Of a stretch of 64,000 nucleotides of DNA, positions 1 through 15,466 are shown piece by piece. Made by a program: the position numbers and the translations under genes. Source of the stretch: Enoplosus armatus (taxonomy: Eukaryota; Chordata; Actinopteri; Centrarchiformes; Enoplosidae); assembly GCF_043641665.1 (NCBI RefSeq), contig NC_092180.1, positions 11,401,891-11,465,890 of the forward strand, in the 5' to 3' direction. The notes beneath the pieces were generated by a model. The model was not told where the DNA came from and ran no database searches. It saw only the letters and a program-made list of their open reading frames with translations. Each line of letters opens with the position of its first letter. Positions within the stretch are counted from its first letter, which is position 1.

Positions 1-2088
1 CCCCAGTGGTAGTCTAAAACAAAAAGCAGAGTTGAATGTAACGTATAGACCAATTTTCACTGGAAATGTCTCCTAGCAACGAAGACATTACAGTACAATG
101 ATATACAACTTTCAGGAAGATGCAAACCGCCCGATTGCAACAAAAGCAGAATATCCAGCTTGTGTTTTTTCCTTTAAGTTATCTCTGGTTGGTAAATGTA
201 CTTTTAATTCATCCACAACTTAAATAATTACATTCACAAATAGAAATTGTTTTGTCCAATTGACCCCATATTCTCTGGTAATACATTCTACAGTTAATAT
301 TTGAAACCATGAACAAAATCCTTTTCAAAACAAGACATGACTGTCTTAATGTCAATCAAACATCCAAGATTTGCTGTATAATGCTGTGCTGAAAGTGAAC
401 ACGACTGTAAGTACGCCCATTAGTAAATGCACCCTGATATCCATCTATATGTCTATATTCAGCTCTGTGTCAACAGTTATCGGAAGGAAAACATTTTTTG
501 TGTTACAAGGCGTTTTTGTCGTTTCTGCAGTTTCTACAACTAAAAATAAGGTTTACAGATGAAACATTTATGAACAAGATACCACAGAGTATATAAAATA
601 AAACACTCTTATTCTAAAGATTTTATCATACATTTTGGTCAGTTATTCCTTTTTGCCTTGAAACTACTCAGAAACAGTGAAACACCTCTCACTTGTTATG
701 GAGCTTGGTTGAGGTGATGGAGCTCGACAAAAACTGAAAAAGCAGCCACGCACTCTGATCTGTGCAGAAGTGGTTTTTAATGCAAGCTTTCAGTCAGAGA
801 CTAGAGATGAGGATCAAAGGCTTGCATTAAAAACTTTGTGCAGACTGAGCAGATGTTTTTTTCCCCCTCAGTGTTCTGCCTTTGAATCACTGAAGTACTA
901 TGTGTAAATTGCAAGAAGCATATTGTTTGATTACATTTCTTTTTCTTTGAGCAATAAAATAAGGCAAAGATAAAAACACTAGTTAAAAATAGCTTTGTAA
1001 AGAGAAGTTTTGATTTTTAAGCAAGCTAATTAACTTTACATTCACTTTATGACAATCATGTTATCACTTACAGATATTCTATCTATATATGTACACTATA
1101 GCCACAACTAACAATATGTACAACAAAATCTACTGGGTCCTGTTAAACATTTAATCTTCGATACGCAAAATATATTTTCAAAGCTACTCAAAAAAGAGCA
1201 ACATTAATCAAACATGAGCAGAGCTGCATTAAGTTGTAGCTGCAGTAAAGATATAGTTACTGTTGTTTTTAATGTGACAGTGAGATGGCCCTATATGCAA
1301 GTTTGAGAAGGCAGTGTGCACTGGAATGCATGAAAAAATTCTGGTATTTAAGTACCAGAAGATTTGCACTGCTGAAGAAGTAAATGATTGTTCACTGAAC
1401 TGTTGTGATGCTTCAAACATAAATAATAATGCATCTACAGACGCTCTGAGAGAAAAAAGACAAAAAAAAGAAAACCCAGAGCATTTGGCATATTTCAGAG
1501 GTGGAAACAATTTTTAAAGGATAAAATTGCAGATCATTTACATGAGTTTACATCATTGGTATAATGTCATGTCAGTCTGAATAAACCAGCTGTGAAACAT
1601 GTCGTCTCTTAAGGGAAGCTGGCACATACCATTTGTCAGACACGGGATATTTTAAGGGATAAAAAAATAACACACCACCCAACAATATGTCATCCCAAAT
1701 ATTCATGCTCCCTAAAATGAAGACAGCACCAACTGAAGTATCTTATTTAAGTGCAGCTACAGTTTATCACGATCCCTGTGAGCCTGTTACACAAACATAA
1801 AGAGAAATGGGAGGGATAATAAATATCTACATAGAATTTTCCATATTTTTTAAAATGTTTTACTGCCCTTTGGACAGCTGTATTCATCAGTTTAAACTCA
1901 TAATGAACGTGTTAATGTTTCTCACTGACTTAGTGCTGTCGGTGGATGCATTTTTAGAACCAAGAACCATCTAAATACCCCATTAAAAACATTACTATCC
2001 CATGGTACCTCTGAATACAGGGTCAACGCGTCTTTCATAAAAAACTTCCATGGACGCTGCTACTTCCAATGTGTCCATCCTCATGCCC
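1..2088. other. arl6 3' UTR and downstream spacer
   Basis: No coding exon is recognisable on either strand; the open frames are short and have no family signature. The part next to 2088 must include the arl6 3' UTR. No canonical AATAAA is visible on the minus strand here, only ATTAAA-type variants (for example at 1150-1155 and 1268-1273), so the transcript end is uncertain. An imperfect inverted repeat lies at about 757-846. Confidence 0.6.
757..846. repeat. imperfect inverted repeat (hairpin)
   Basis: The 15-base core GTTTTTAATGCAAGC at 773-787 recurs as its exact reverse complement at 820-834. Partial pairing continues outward (TCTGTGCAGAAG against CTTTGTGCAGAC). The loop is about 32 bases. 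It could be a small MITE remnant or an RNA hairpin in the arl6 3' region. Confidence 0.6.
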
Positions 2089-4814
<2,726 letters not shown>

Positions 4815-4846
4815 TGGCTAGCCAGCAACCATCAGCTGCCTGTGAT

Positions 4847-5797
4847 CTACAAGAAAAAGGCCATTAATAATGTAACAGTTAGGGTAAGTTTGGTAACACC
4901 ATCCCTGGCACAGACTCTGACTGTTTTAGGTGTCCTAGAGGTTCACATTAGCATCTCTATTGAAGCAGACACCAGAGGCATGTTTCTGTACTTTTACACT
5001 GATATTTCTTCTGACTGCTCTGGATAAAATATGTTAACACACTGCGTGCACCCAATACGGCCTCATCACAAGGCATGGCTGGTGTTAATGTCACTCAACA
5101 CGAGTAGCTACTCCCACGAGAATGATGCCGCATTTCCCCCTGGATAGAAGGTTTTATTTAACGTTAACGCTATCGAAATGAAGGAACCGAAAGGTCCCAC
5201 TTCATTGCGTAACGTTAAACTGTTTAAAGTTTTCCCTGAGACCATCAAGAGACAGCAGTTTCAGCAAAGACTCGACAAGTTCGCATTAAACGTTAGTTAA
5301 TCAAGTTAACTTCCATCCTCTACACTTCACCTGACTAGTTTATTGTTAAAGAGAAGACGTCCGTGTTTATTAGCTACAGAGCAACGGCTCATTTCAACTA
5401 TGAAGAAATAGCATTATCTCGACGAGTTTTATTCGCTAACTGTAGCTTAAGCTAACATGCTTAGTGGGCTCTTACCAGGTTCTAACGTAATTAACATTCG
5501 CTTACAGCTATTTAGTTAATCTCTTGTTGTTACTGCTGCTAGCTTGCCTTGGCTAACGTTAGCCACTAACGTTAGTTAATTACTTCAGTTTACCGAGTTT
5601 ACATAGGCAGTATCTAACGTTAGACACTTTCTCTGTGGTACGTTATATCGCCAATTTTACAATACAGACACAAACACGATGTTTGAAACCTAACTTAGCT
5701 AGCTTAACGTTACAGTTAATGCTAACACGCTAACTGGTAACGCTAACGTTAGCTTGTATTATCCTTTCTCGGATTGTTTTGAAGAGCTGGATTTTAC
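4847..5797 (-). other. arl6: arl6 5' UTR intron with AACGTT-rich stretch
   Basis: DNA between the start-codon exon acceptor and a candidate first-exon donor (gtaaaat, 5797). It is rich in the palindrome AACGTT, often within GCTAACGTTAGC. An alternative donor (ggtaagag) lies near 5475, so the exact intron or number of 5' exons is not settled. Confidence 0.5.
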
Positions 5798-5960
5798 CTG
5801 TAATTTAGCCTTGGGATCTTGCTTCCAGGATGCACTTAACGTTCCCTTAAGTTAGCTCATTAAATAACCAGAGTCAACCCAATGTTTCATTCATTTCTCT
5901 GCTTCTCCCTCATGCTCCCTAGCCAACAGAATAATCACTGAGTTATTTACACTGTGTTGC
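5798..5960 (-). promoter_or_regulatory. arl6: candidate arl6 non-coding first exon and promoter
   Basis: A donor ACAG|gtaaaat at 5798/5797 could end a non-coding first exon beginning somewhere near 5900. No TATA box is evident. The position 1 kb upstream of the start-codon exon and the CpG-containing surroundings fit a housekeeping-type promoter. This is inferred from position and the splice site only. Confidence 0.35.
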
Positions 5961-6746
5961 TGGGAGACCAGTGTGCTGACTCAAGTCTGCCACCTGCAGG
6001 CCAAACAAGGCAGACTCCTATCTGATACTGCAGTCCGCATTGTGATTGCAATGTTTTATAAGATCATTTAGGTCTATATGGCACATACAACATGTGCCAG
6101 AAACATCAATTTAAGAATCCTGATCAGTACACTGTTCTGTGCACACTGGCAACATACACCTTTCAATAGAGAATGGTCAAGCAGGAAAAGGGAGTATATG
6201 AAATGTAAAAAAAACAACAACTACCCCCCAAAAAGCTAATATCTCTTAGGCTTATGAAGTTAAAATGGAACAATTAATGTTTATGATGAATAAGATGCAA
6301 CTTGTGAATCCATCCCACTTTTATTTTATTTATTCATCTTTTCTTTTTTTCAAAAAACATTTTCTATTTACCTATTTTCTCAGCTTTTGTTTTACCCTGC
6401 AACTGCATTTGTAAGTTAATTTATCCCAATTATTTCAATGGACAATTACAGTAAAATATAGACAATACGTTGAAAAACATATGCCTTTGTAAAAAAAAAA
6501 AACAGTATACCACATGAAATCTAAATATCTGTAGATATTCAACCAATTGTGTACCTCATATTTTGCCATTGTCTTTGGCTCTTTAAGGCCGTATGCCTTT
6601 CATCTATTACCTTCCATAAGCACCCGTTTGACAAACTCACCTGACAATTCTTCATGTCCAGAAAATGTGTCAGTCTCTTGAATGACAATTAAGAGGACGC
6701 TGTTATTGTGCATGTGTGTGTTTGAGAGCGTGTATCCATGGATACC

Positions 6747-6751
6747 TGTGT

Positions 6752-6789
<38 letters not shown>
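6747..6789. repeat. (GT)n microsatellite
   Basis: Near-perfect GT dinucleotide run, about 21 units. Confidence 0.95.
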
Positions 6790-6791
<2 letters not shown>

Positions 6792-6890
6792 ATGTGCATG
6801 AGAAATCAACAGACTGCTTTGACAAGAGATAAATGCTCAGGCCTGGGGTGGTTAAAGTCTGAGAGAAAACAAAGTATTAAAATAGGGTTG

Positions 6891-6896
6891 TTTATT
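6891..6896 (-). terminator. epha6: candidate epha6 polyadenylation signal (distal)
   Basis: AATAAA on the minus strand about 700 bases past the stop codon. A second AATAAA lies at 7058-7063. Which is used cannot be told from sequence. Confidence 0.35.
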
Positions 6897-7057
6897 AAGG
6901 AACAAACATACTGAATAAAACATACAAGTTTCACAAGACTTTTTGTACAAGACATACTGCATTATCATGAGGATAGAACGTATATTTCTATAAAATCTTT
7001 TGACATTCAGCGGTCTTCAGTTCAAAAAACATGATTGTATTTACCATTCTGTCAACC

Positions 7058-7063
7058 TTTATT
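7058..7063 (-). terminator. epha6: candidate epha6 polyadenylation signal (proximal)
   Basis: First AATAAA met on the minus strand after the epha6 stop codon; it would give a 3' UTR of about 550 bases. Confidence 0.35.
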
Positions 7064-7525
7064 TCTGGTGAATTGTTTCATTAACCACCTTGAAAAGTTG
7101 TTAAAATCACATACTGTACCATACATGACTATACCTTATATCTTATCTTGTCTCTGGTCATGAGGTAACAGACTTGAGACCATTCAAAGTCAATAGAAAC
7201 CATTGGATTGTCACTTGGAAAGAGAAGAGGTATTGGTGAACACTTGAATAGACACTAGAGAGAAGAAGTCCTAAATTCAAGTGAATGCTAGTATTTGCTG
7301 AGATAACAAAGAGACCGCATTTGGCCAACGCTGACAGAGGTTGGTTGTTGTGGAGGCTGTATTGATAATGATCCATAAGATGATGAGAGTGTGTGTGTTG
7401 CAGCGGACCGCTCTCACATGAGCAGCGTGTGGTACCTGCTACACCTGTCTACAACAGTCTGGTGTTTGTGCAATTAGTTGAATGACGATGCCAAGGAACT
7501 CTAGGTTTGTTTCCAGCTCAGTGTG

Positions 7526-7534
7526 CACACACAC

Positions 7535-7573
<39 letters not shown>
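7526..7573. repeat. (CA)n microsatellite in epha6 3' UTR
   Basis: Near-perfect CA run beginning 22 bases after the epha6 stop codon. On the gene strand it is a GU run in the mRNA. Confidence 0.95.
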
Positions 7574-7575
<2 letters not shown>

Positions 7576-7594
7576 CTGTGTTTGTGCAGTGGTC

Positions 7595-7709
7595 TCACAC
7601 TTGAAAGCCACTCTGTTGGATGTGGTGAAGCTGCAGGCGAAGAGACTGAATGCTGCTTATGATTCTCCTCTGATGACCAATCAAACAGATCCCGATACGC
7701 CTGATGTCG
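7595..7709 (-). CDS. epha6: epha6 exon 20: end of SAM domain, stop
   Basis: 115 bp of coding sequence. It encodes the last SAM helix ([20 protein letters not shown]) and the tail ending QQSGFQV then TGA at 7597-7595. The mammalian tail is GFHV; the C-terminal hydrophobic-X-valine end fits a PDZ ligand. The acceptor is CCTCTCAG. Confidence 0.96.
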
Positions 7710-10700
7710 CTGAGAGGGGAGAAGAAGATTTACACAGTTTTCAAATTAATTAGTTTGATAAGCAGCAATTAAGTTGTCCACGTCACTTTAACCTGCAAGT
7801 AGCACATTGGGAAAACTTGATAATGTGTATATTAACCACATTTAGCACAGCAGGACAAAATGCTGTAATTCTAGGAGTAGTCGTAACATAGTTCATTTCA
7901 AACTGTCAGAGAGTTTGTCCAGAAAATTGTGCAACTTGGAGTGACATATCTGCAGCTTCATAATGATACAGTGATTAAGCCAGGACATATAGATAGTATT
8001 ATAGCATCATCAAATTAAAATAATACACATTTAAAAGAAGGCTTTATGATATACACACACTGTACTGATATTGTATTAAGCAAGCTTAATAGTGGAATCA
8101 ATTTCACCATTTTTCTGTTCCTTTGATGCTACTTTGCTTCCTTTTAGTGTGCCTTTTGATACTGTAGCTGCTGCACTCTGTATAATTTGGCTTCACTCAC
8201 TCTATACTCATGGTTGAAATGGAATCCAGTGTTGTGTATCCTGCTGCAAGGAAGTTGCTCTTATACTGGCTCATTTTGATGGAGTCGAGCCAGTCGCCGA
8301 TAGAGATGAAAAGAGGGTAGTCTGGCATGTCCTCGGGGGAGTCAGGGAAACTGAGATGACAAAAGGAAAGTTAAGGATTACAAACAGAAAAGTTAGCATA
8401 TTGTTGTGCAGAATAGTAAATATTCTTTGAAAAACCGAGGAAGTGGTTTTGAACAACAAACTGTGTAGACGCTACATTATTACCAATCGTTTACCAACAC
8501 ATTACTTAACCTGCCTTCAAAAAATCAAATTGCCGACACTTGCATGATCTGGTCATGGTCTGGTGATGTGATACTGAGCAGGGAGGGTTTTAACATCTCT
8601 ACCTTGTTGTCGTGTGCGCTACTGAAAAACTCTCAGGAGAGTACCACATCTACATAATCTTTGTCAAGATGTTCATGTTTGTTTAATGTTTATCCTCTGG
8701 GTTTGATATTATATCAAATGGCACATAAATACATACATAAGGGAGCTGTAAGGGGGCTGACGATAAAACATTCAAATTTGACCTGAACGCACCAACAAGA
8801 CTAATAAAAGTTAATTTAAACCATCATTCACTGTGAAGCTTGCCTACAGTATCTAAAAGAAGTGAGTCTGTGCAAAATGATTATTATGCCCTACTGAAAT
8901 TGAAAGCAATGGCTGCCTGGAAGGTGGGAAAACAATAAAACAGTATGCTTGAGATCGTATTGTACACAATGTATAGTTAGTGGGCTAAAACCACCAGTAT
9001 GGTCCTTTCACACAGTGTCTGTACGAATTGATACGTCACCTCTGCACATCATTCACCAGAGTGAGCAGACTACTGGGGTTGATGATGAGTTTGTCCAGGA
9101 AAGAGAGCACATTGTTGAACCGTGGCCGCTGGCTGGACTCCTTCTGCCAGCAGTGCAACATCAACTGGTGCAGCGTCACGGGGCAGCCCATTGGTGCGGG
9201 GAGACGGTAGCCTTCTTCAATTGATAAAATTACCTGAGATGAATGTCATCAAGTTAAATACAAATGACAAATACACATGATTTTTGTCTTAATCATGCTT
9301 TAGTGGTTATGGAGCAGCTTACATCTTGATTGGACATCTCCCAGTAGGGCCTCTCACCATATGACATCACTTCCCACATGACAATGCCGTAGCTCCATAC
9401 ATCACTAGCCGAGGAAAATTTTCCATAAGCAATAGCCTCTGGTGCTGTCCAGCGTATTGGTATCTTTCCTCCCTGACACAAAATACACAGAAAAAGCTTG
9501 TTAAGGTGAAATTCAACACTGCAATAACTGTCAGATTGTAACATCAAGATGCACACTCACTGTAGCAGTGTAGGCCGCTTCAGTGTCATCTTCAAGGATT
9601 CTGGACATGCCAAAATCAGACACCTTACACACCAAGTTTTCATCCACCAAGATATTGCGAGCGGCTAGGTCTCTGTGAACGTAACCCATTTCTGAAAGAT
9701 AGGTCATGCCGACGGCGATGCCACGCATCATGCCAACCAGCTGAAGCACTGTGAACTGACCGTCACGCGTCTGGAGTGGTTGTGGAGAAAGAGAGAGGAC
9801 AGATATGATGTATGGAAGGCAAAAGCTCCCCAGGAAACAGGTGTACGTCTGTGAACGTGCATCCCTCTTACCCGGAGAAAAGAATCAAGCGCTCCATTTT
9901 CCATGTACTCCACCACTATCATTACTGGTCTGCCTGAGGAAAAGGTTAAAGACATGATTTGAGTGGCGAACAGAGAAAAGAGACTAAATAATGTCATGAA
10001 CTAAGATTGAAGCTGAAGAGAAGAACATCTTTGCGAACACACTGATACACATATAGAGCTTACTGTTGGTGACCACTCCCTCCAGCCTGATGATGTTTGG
10101 GTTGTTAAACTGTCCCATGATCGAAGCCTCACGCAAAAAGTCTCGCCTCTGTTGCTCCATATAGCCACCTTTAAGTGTCTTTATTGCCACAGCGATGTCC
10201 ATCCTTCCAGGTATACGCAAACGTCCACTGCAGACTTCCCCAAATTCACCTGCCAAAACAACACAATGCAAAACAGTGCGTTATCTCTCATATACCTAAG
10301 ACTTATTCCAAGATCTACTGTAACTCAATGAAATATTAAAAACACTGGTATATTCTGTAATCATTGCTACCCATATAACTGATCATTATGTTTTCTGTGT
10401 GTTTTTGCTTCCAGGTGAAACAAACATTGTGAGTCAGACAGCTGGGTAATCAATTAAAACTTGAAGTTGAAACAAAAGAGATGAGAGCTGCCCTGCTGTT
10501 TAAAACATCTGTAGATACACGCTGCCTCCACCAGATGGAGCCCATGTTACAGAAACTAGACAAATGGGAGGCACCTTCATGATTACTCATGGGCTAAACA
10601 GCAGACACAATCTGTTCGATTTAATTAACCATAGAACATCATCATTCATAGTCGGCAGCACTGGTTTTGTTCCTCTAAGGGTCAATACACTAAATTACTT

Positions 10701-12393
10701 TAAAATCAGCTTGCTAAGAGTGGCTATAAAATATTTAACTCAAACTTTATGAGGTTTAACATTTCTTATGAAATAAAATTGTTACTCAACATAAAATGTG
10801 ACAAACGCCACCGGGACATTTTCACAATCTGCCAGTGTAATTCTAAAATTGAATTTAGGAAATAATACCCAGATAATGACATGCACTAAATAACCACTTC
10901 TACCTAGATACCAGTCACGCATTACCCGTTCCTGCCATAAATACAGAAAACACATGTACAGTACACAGAATAAGTTAATGCTGGTGTACATTTGTGCACG
11001 TACTGCGTGTGCATCCATTTTACCTGCACCAATCACCCTCTCGATGCATATGTATGAGGGGTCTATCTCTTTGGCGAATTCCTCCACAGCCTGAGTGGGG
11101 TCTTCATATGTGTCTGGATCCACATAGGTCTTTATCCCAGAGAATGGGACTGGAGGAGAAGAAACACAACATACAGTATGCAATATTACAACATTTAGCA
11201 TATTATATTTGAACCTGAAACTTTGATAATCCCCCTACAGTTGCATTGCAGCAATATCTTAGGGACAAGATAGGAGTAATAGGGTGAATACAGACATACA
11301 CATGAAACATATAAGTAACACGCACATATAAGAGATGGTCATAATAACACGAGCACATGTGCAACACGATGCAATCTAGTATCATAGAGCAATACGTTTG
11401 TGAGTGAGTTGGCAGTTTTGAACCACGGGTTCACCGGATTTCAAAATAATTTCCTTAAAAAGGACTTTGATTTAAGTAGAAAAATGAGGTATGTATGTAT
11501 TACACCCTTAGCCATTATCTTAACCATTTGTTTAATTTATTCAAAATGCAGAATAAAACTACATAAAGACATTATCTCTGCAGTAAATTCTGATATATAA
11601 TATAATGTTAAAGTTTTGTTGAGATGTGCCAGAGAAGTTAACTTTTGTTTCAACTACATGAGTTCACAATTAATGTTGTATTTGCTTCTTTTATACTGTA
11701 AGGATTTTATGTTATTTTGTCAAGGGATGGAGAAAGATGAGGGGGGGCTCAGAAAATGCCCCAGAGCAGCGAATAAAGACATTGCAGGCAGCCAGGCTTC
11801 AGCATCCTCCTCACTGGCTGAGGCTGGGGACGCTGCTGCAGTGAGCACTGTGCATGATGACTGGCACAAATGATAACTTGAAGCAGCCCCTGGTACACCT
11901 CGAGCAGATGAACTGGGGACTAAATGTACTTTATAGCTGAGTCAGCTCATTTTGTAGAAGGTTGAAGGCTTCGTCTGAGATAGATTCCAGTTTGGAGTCT
12001 ACTCTCTACCTCTGTCTCCAGGGTGTCTAAGCTCTGCTCTAATAGAACAAGCCGTTTCTACCAGTTTGTTGAGCCTGCTGGCATCCCCTGACAACAGCAA
12101 CAGAACAAACAACAAGCTATGACTGTGGGCAAGGATTTTAACTATTCAAATCATTTTTTTTATATCGGCAAGACTGTTATTATTTGTCATGTGCTGCAAG
12201 TAAAACTAGAATCTGATGATATGTAAAATTAAAATAATTTGAAAAAGTATGACTGGATAATTTTGCAGCAAAACTCTATCCAACTTTCTGTCCACTGGAG
12301 GAAAAGACACCGCGGACAGCATGAAGACACACGCACACAAACAACTGCACACAAGCAGTAGTGATGCACACACACAGACAGGCCTTGTGTCCA

Positions 12394-12431
<38 letters not shown>

Positions 12432-15414
12432 TTACTTGTACATGCATCTTTGTGAGAACCAATTTGAGTTTTAGTCCTTGGGAGTGAGGACATTTTAGAA
12501 AGTGCAGACATTTTGGTTTGAGGAGTCAGGTTTTAAGGTTCAGGTTAGAATTAGGTTTAGGTTAGGGTTAGGGTCTGGGTTAAGCATTAAGTTGTGCTGG
12601 TTATGGTAAGGGGCTAGGGAATGCACTATGACAATGAAGGTCCTCACATGTGTAGAAGTGCATAGTTGTGTGTGTGTGTATGTGTGGAAGTATGTCAGCA
12701 TGTCACAATATTTTTTTTCTCAGTCCACCATGTTCTTCTTGGATCAATCACAAATCCCCAAATCAAGCACACAGCAGGTGGAATGGTTAGATGTGTCTGC
12801 AGGTCTCAGATCGAATCCTGAGGCCTACAGGGCCACAAGAGCTCTCTATGAACTGTCTTAGTAAATTACACAGGACACTATTTTGATCCCCAAGAGTGAT
12901 ACGCTTCCCCTGTGGAGCAATCCATAAACTTGTTTTTATCTGTAATTGTAGCACCACATTTGGGTCAATCCTGCAATTCTAAAACAGAGCAGCGGTTACC
13001 CAAGTTTTGTCACAATCCAATAATGGGTGTGTGAGATACTGCGAGTGGAGAATGGCTGAAAGAAATGAAATATTTAGCATCAAAATACTGGCCAATCTGT
13101 AGTATGCACAATCAATAGCGTACACAACAGTGATGCAGACAGACGGAGAGATATTTCTTTGTGTAGTGTAGTGTAGTGGTGTAGTTAGACTGCGCCTACA
13201 GCTTAGTTTGATCAACACATGTGTGTGTGTGCTAAAAGTATTGAAAGGACACGGGGAATAAACATCTTTCAACCGCTGATTGCAGTTTAATGTTTTGTTA
13301 TCTGGACGATAACCCAGACAAAAGATTAATACTGGACTTTTGGATATTTGGGAGTTGGGACATTTCCGATAACAATATATAGTCATTTTTTTTCACATAG
13401 ACACATAACCTGAACAACCATCTTGATACACATCCTTTAGGTTTGTTTTCTTTAAAGAATTGTGACCAAGATACATATTGAGCGGGACATTTTGCTCTCT
13501 GGTGGACAAACTATGTGATGGAGACAGTGTTTCTAAATGAGCTCAAACCTAGTTTGGTATATCTGTACTGCAATTTCTTGTTACTTATTGGCCAACATAT
13601 ACACAGTTATCTGTACATGCAATGAGCCAATATTGGCTGACATTTTGGAAGAGTAGATTTAATCTTAACTTTTTGATAATGTTGCTTTTTAAATAGGTGA
13701 TGCACAAACCATTTGAAGACTTTTGAGTCTGGATCAGAATTTTTAGTTTAGTTTAGAACAAGAGTTGGCTTTGCTTTTTCTTTTCTCTACGCACTAACAT
13801 TAGCATTGTGCTCTCACATAGCCAATCATAACAAGCCACAAACCTTCAATTAACTCCATCAACCAAGTAATTGGATGAACTAACAAGACAGCGAGTTGTA
13901 TGCATACCAGTGTGAAAACCCATGCAAGTAATAAGAAGCCAAAACAGAATTTAAAACACACACACAATAAAAAACATTGCATACAGTACCGTGTCCACTG
14001 CGGAAGCGAGTCCTCCTCTTCTCCTCTGACTTCATCCTGGCTTTAATATACCCCTGACACCTGTACAGGTGACCCAGTAAGAATCACCTTCAGCACCACA
14101 TAAAACATCCTCACCATCTCTAACCCTCTCAGTGTTTTGTGCTCAGCAACACTGTGAATTAGTTGACATTATCAGCAGGAAACAAGTATTTACTGCCCTC
14201 ATGACAAAAGGTGGGAATGTGCACATGTATTCTGACAGCGGGAACTGCTTGTAATGCCACATCATCAATCTTTGGTTTGCAAAGACATCTCTGGTTGAAA
14301 AAACAGACAGCCATTTTCCTCTTTTCTATAACCCATTCTTTTAGAGCAATTTTTGTTCTTGCCTTTATGTAGTTCTTTTTATTTTCTTTCATTTCCCCAC
14401 ATTTATCCGTTTCAGAGTCCCAGAAATTCAAGGCTTTCAAGGCTCAGTCTCCATAGTGAGGGAGAGTTGAGACAAAAGTAACAAACACTAGTATTCAAGA
14501 AAAAGAGCAATTTGCAGCCTCCATGTAAAAAACATAGAAGAGGGTTGCCCTTTGAAAATGTCATCATATGATTAAAATGTGCTAATACTTTGCAGCTTTT
14601 GACTTTAGAAGTGTTCATTTGTATAAAATGATTTATAAGACATAAGCCATATTGATATTTAGACTCAGTAGAATTATATACTATGAATTATAATGCCTTA
14701 ATCTAAGCCTAGTCTAAGTCTAAATATGATTGGGTAACATTTTTGTGAATGAAATAACAGGTAGCCTTTGAGAGCAACTTAGGGGTGTCGATTATGCTAA
14801 CTATCAAATCTCCCAAATGTGCCCCTGGTCACTAACAGGACACGTTCATCAAGTTGAAACAAGCAATTTGCGAGTTTGTGCCATTGAGAGTTTAGAGAAT
14901 CCGACTTGGAACACGAGCAAGCTTCACAGAAAAATGTAAGAGAGATTTAGGATAAGAAAACAAACATGTTCTTGTATGAGGCCAAATGTCCATCATTTTG
15001 TTGTCTGGGAAGTACCTGAAACAAGTTTTTTGTGTGTTCAGATATTTTCAGCGTATAATATTTAACTCAAATTGTGTGATCAAAAATTATCGCTTCATTT
15101 TGTATCACAGTTAAGTAAAAATCCAGACGGAGTATCTACGGATTCTGGGCCATTTTTCATTGTTTATTAATAAGTGCCACTAATGGTAAAACCCTGCGAA
15201 CCAGAGGCGGACTGGAGACAACAGTCTGAGATAACCTGTGGAAGTTAATGGAATGGAGCAAACTGCTGGTACATGCATTACATGCTGAGTAATTAGGCAG
15301 AAAATTGGTTCAGCCATTTGGAAAATAAGAGTGTCTGCTTGGTGGCAAAAGAGAGTCCATTAACAGACTTCTGGTTGTAGCGTCACTCTGGAGATTATGA
15401 GGAGAGAAGCACAG

Positions 15415-15466
<52 letters not shown>

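Larger units (their letters stand above)
5961..7594 (-). other. epha6 3' UTR and epha6-arl6 spacer
   Basis: The upper part is epha6 3' UTR. Minus-strand AATAAA candidates lie at 7058-7063 and 6891-6896; further TTTATT matches occur near 6320. The region contains a GT run and, just after the epha6 stop codon, a CA run. No coding sequence was recognised. Confidence 0.6.

Noticed and set aside
12541..12580. Interstitial telomere repeat
   Set aside because: Only about two exact TTAGGG units amid degenerate steps; better explained as part of a known GT-flanked fish repeat.
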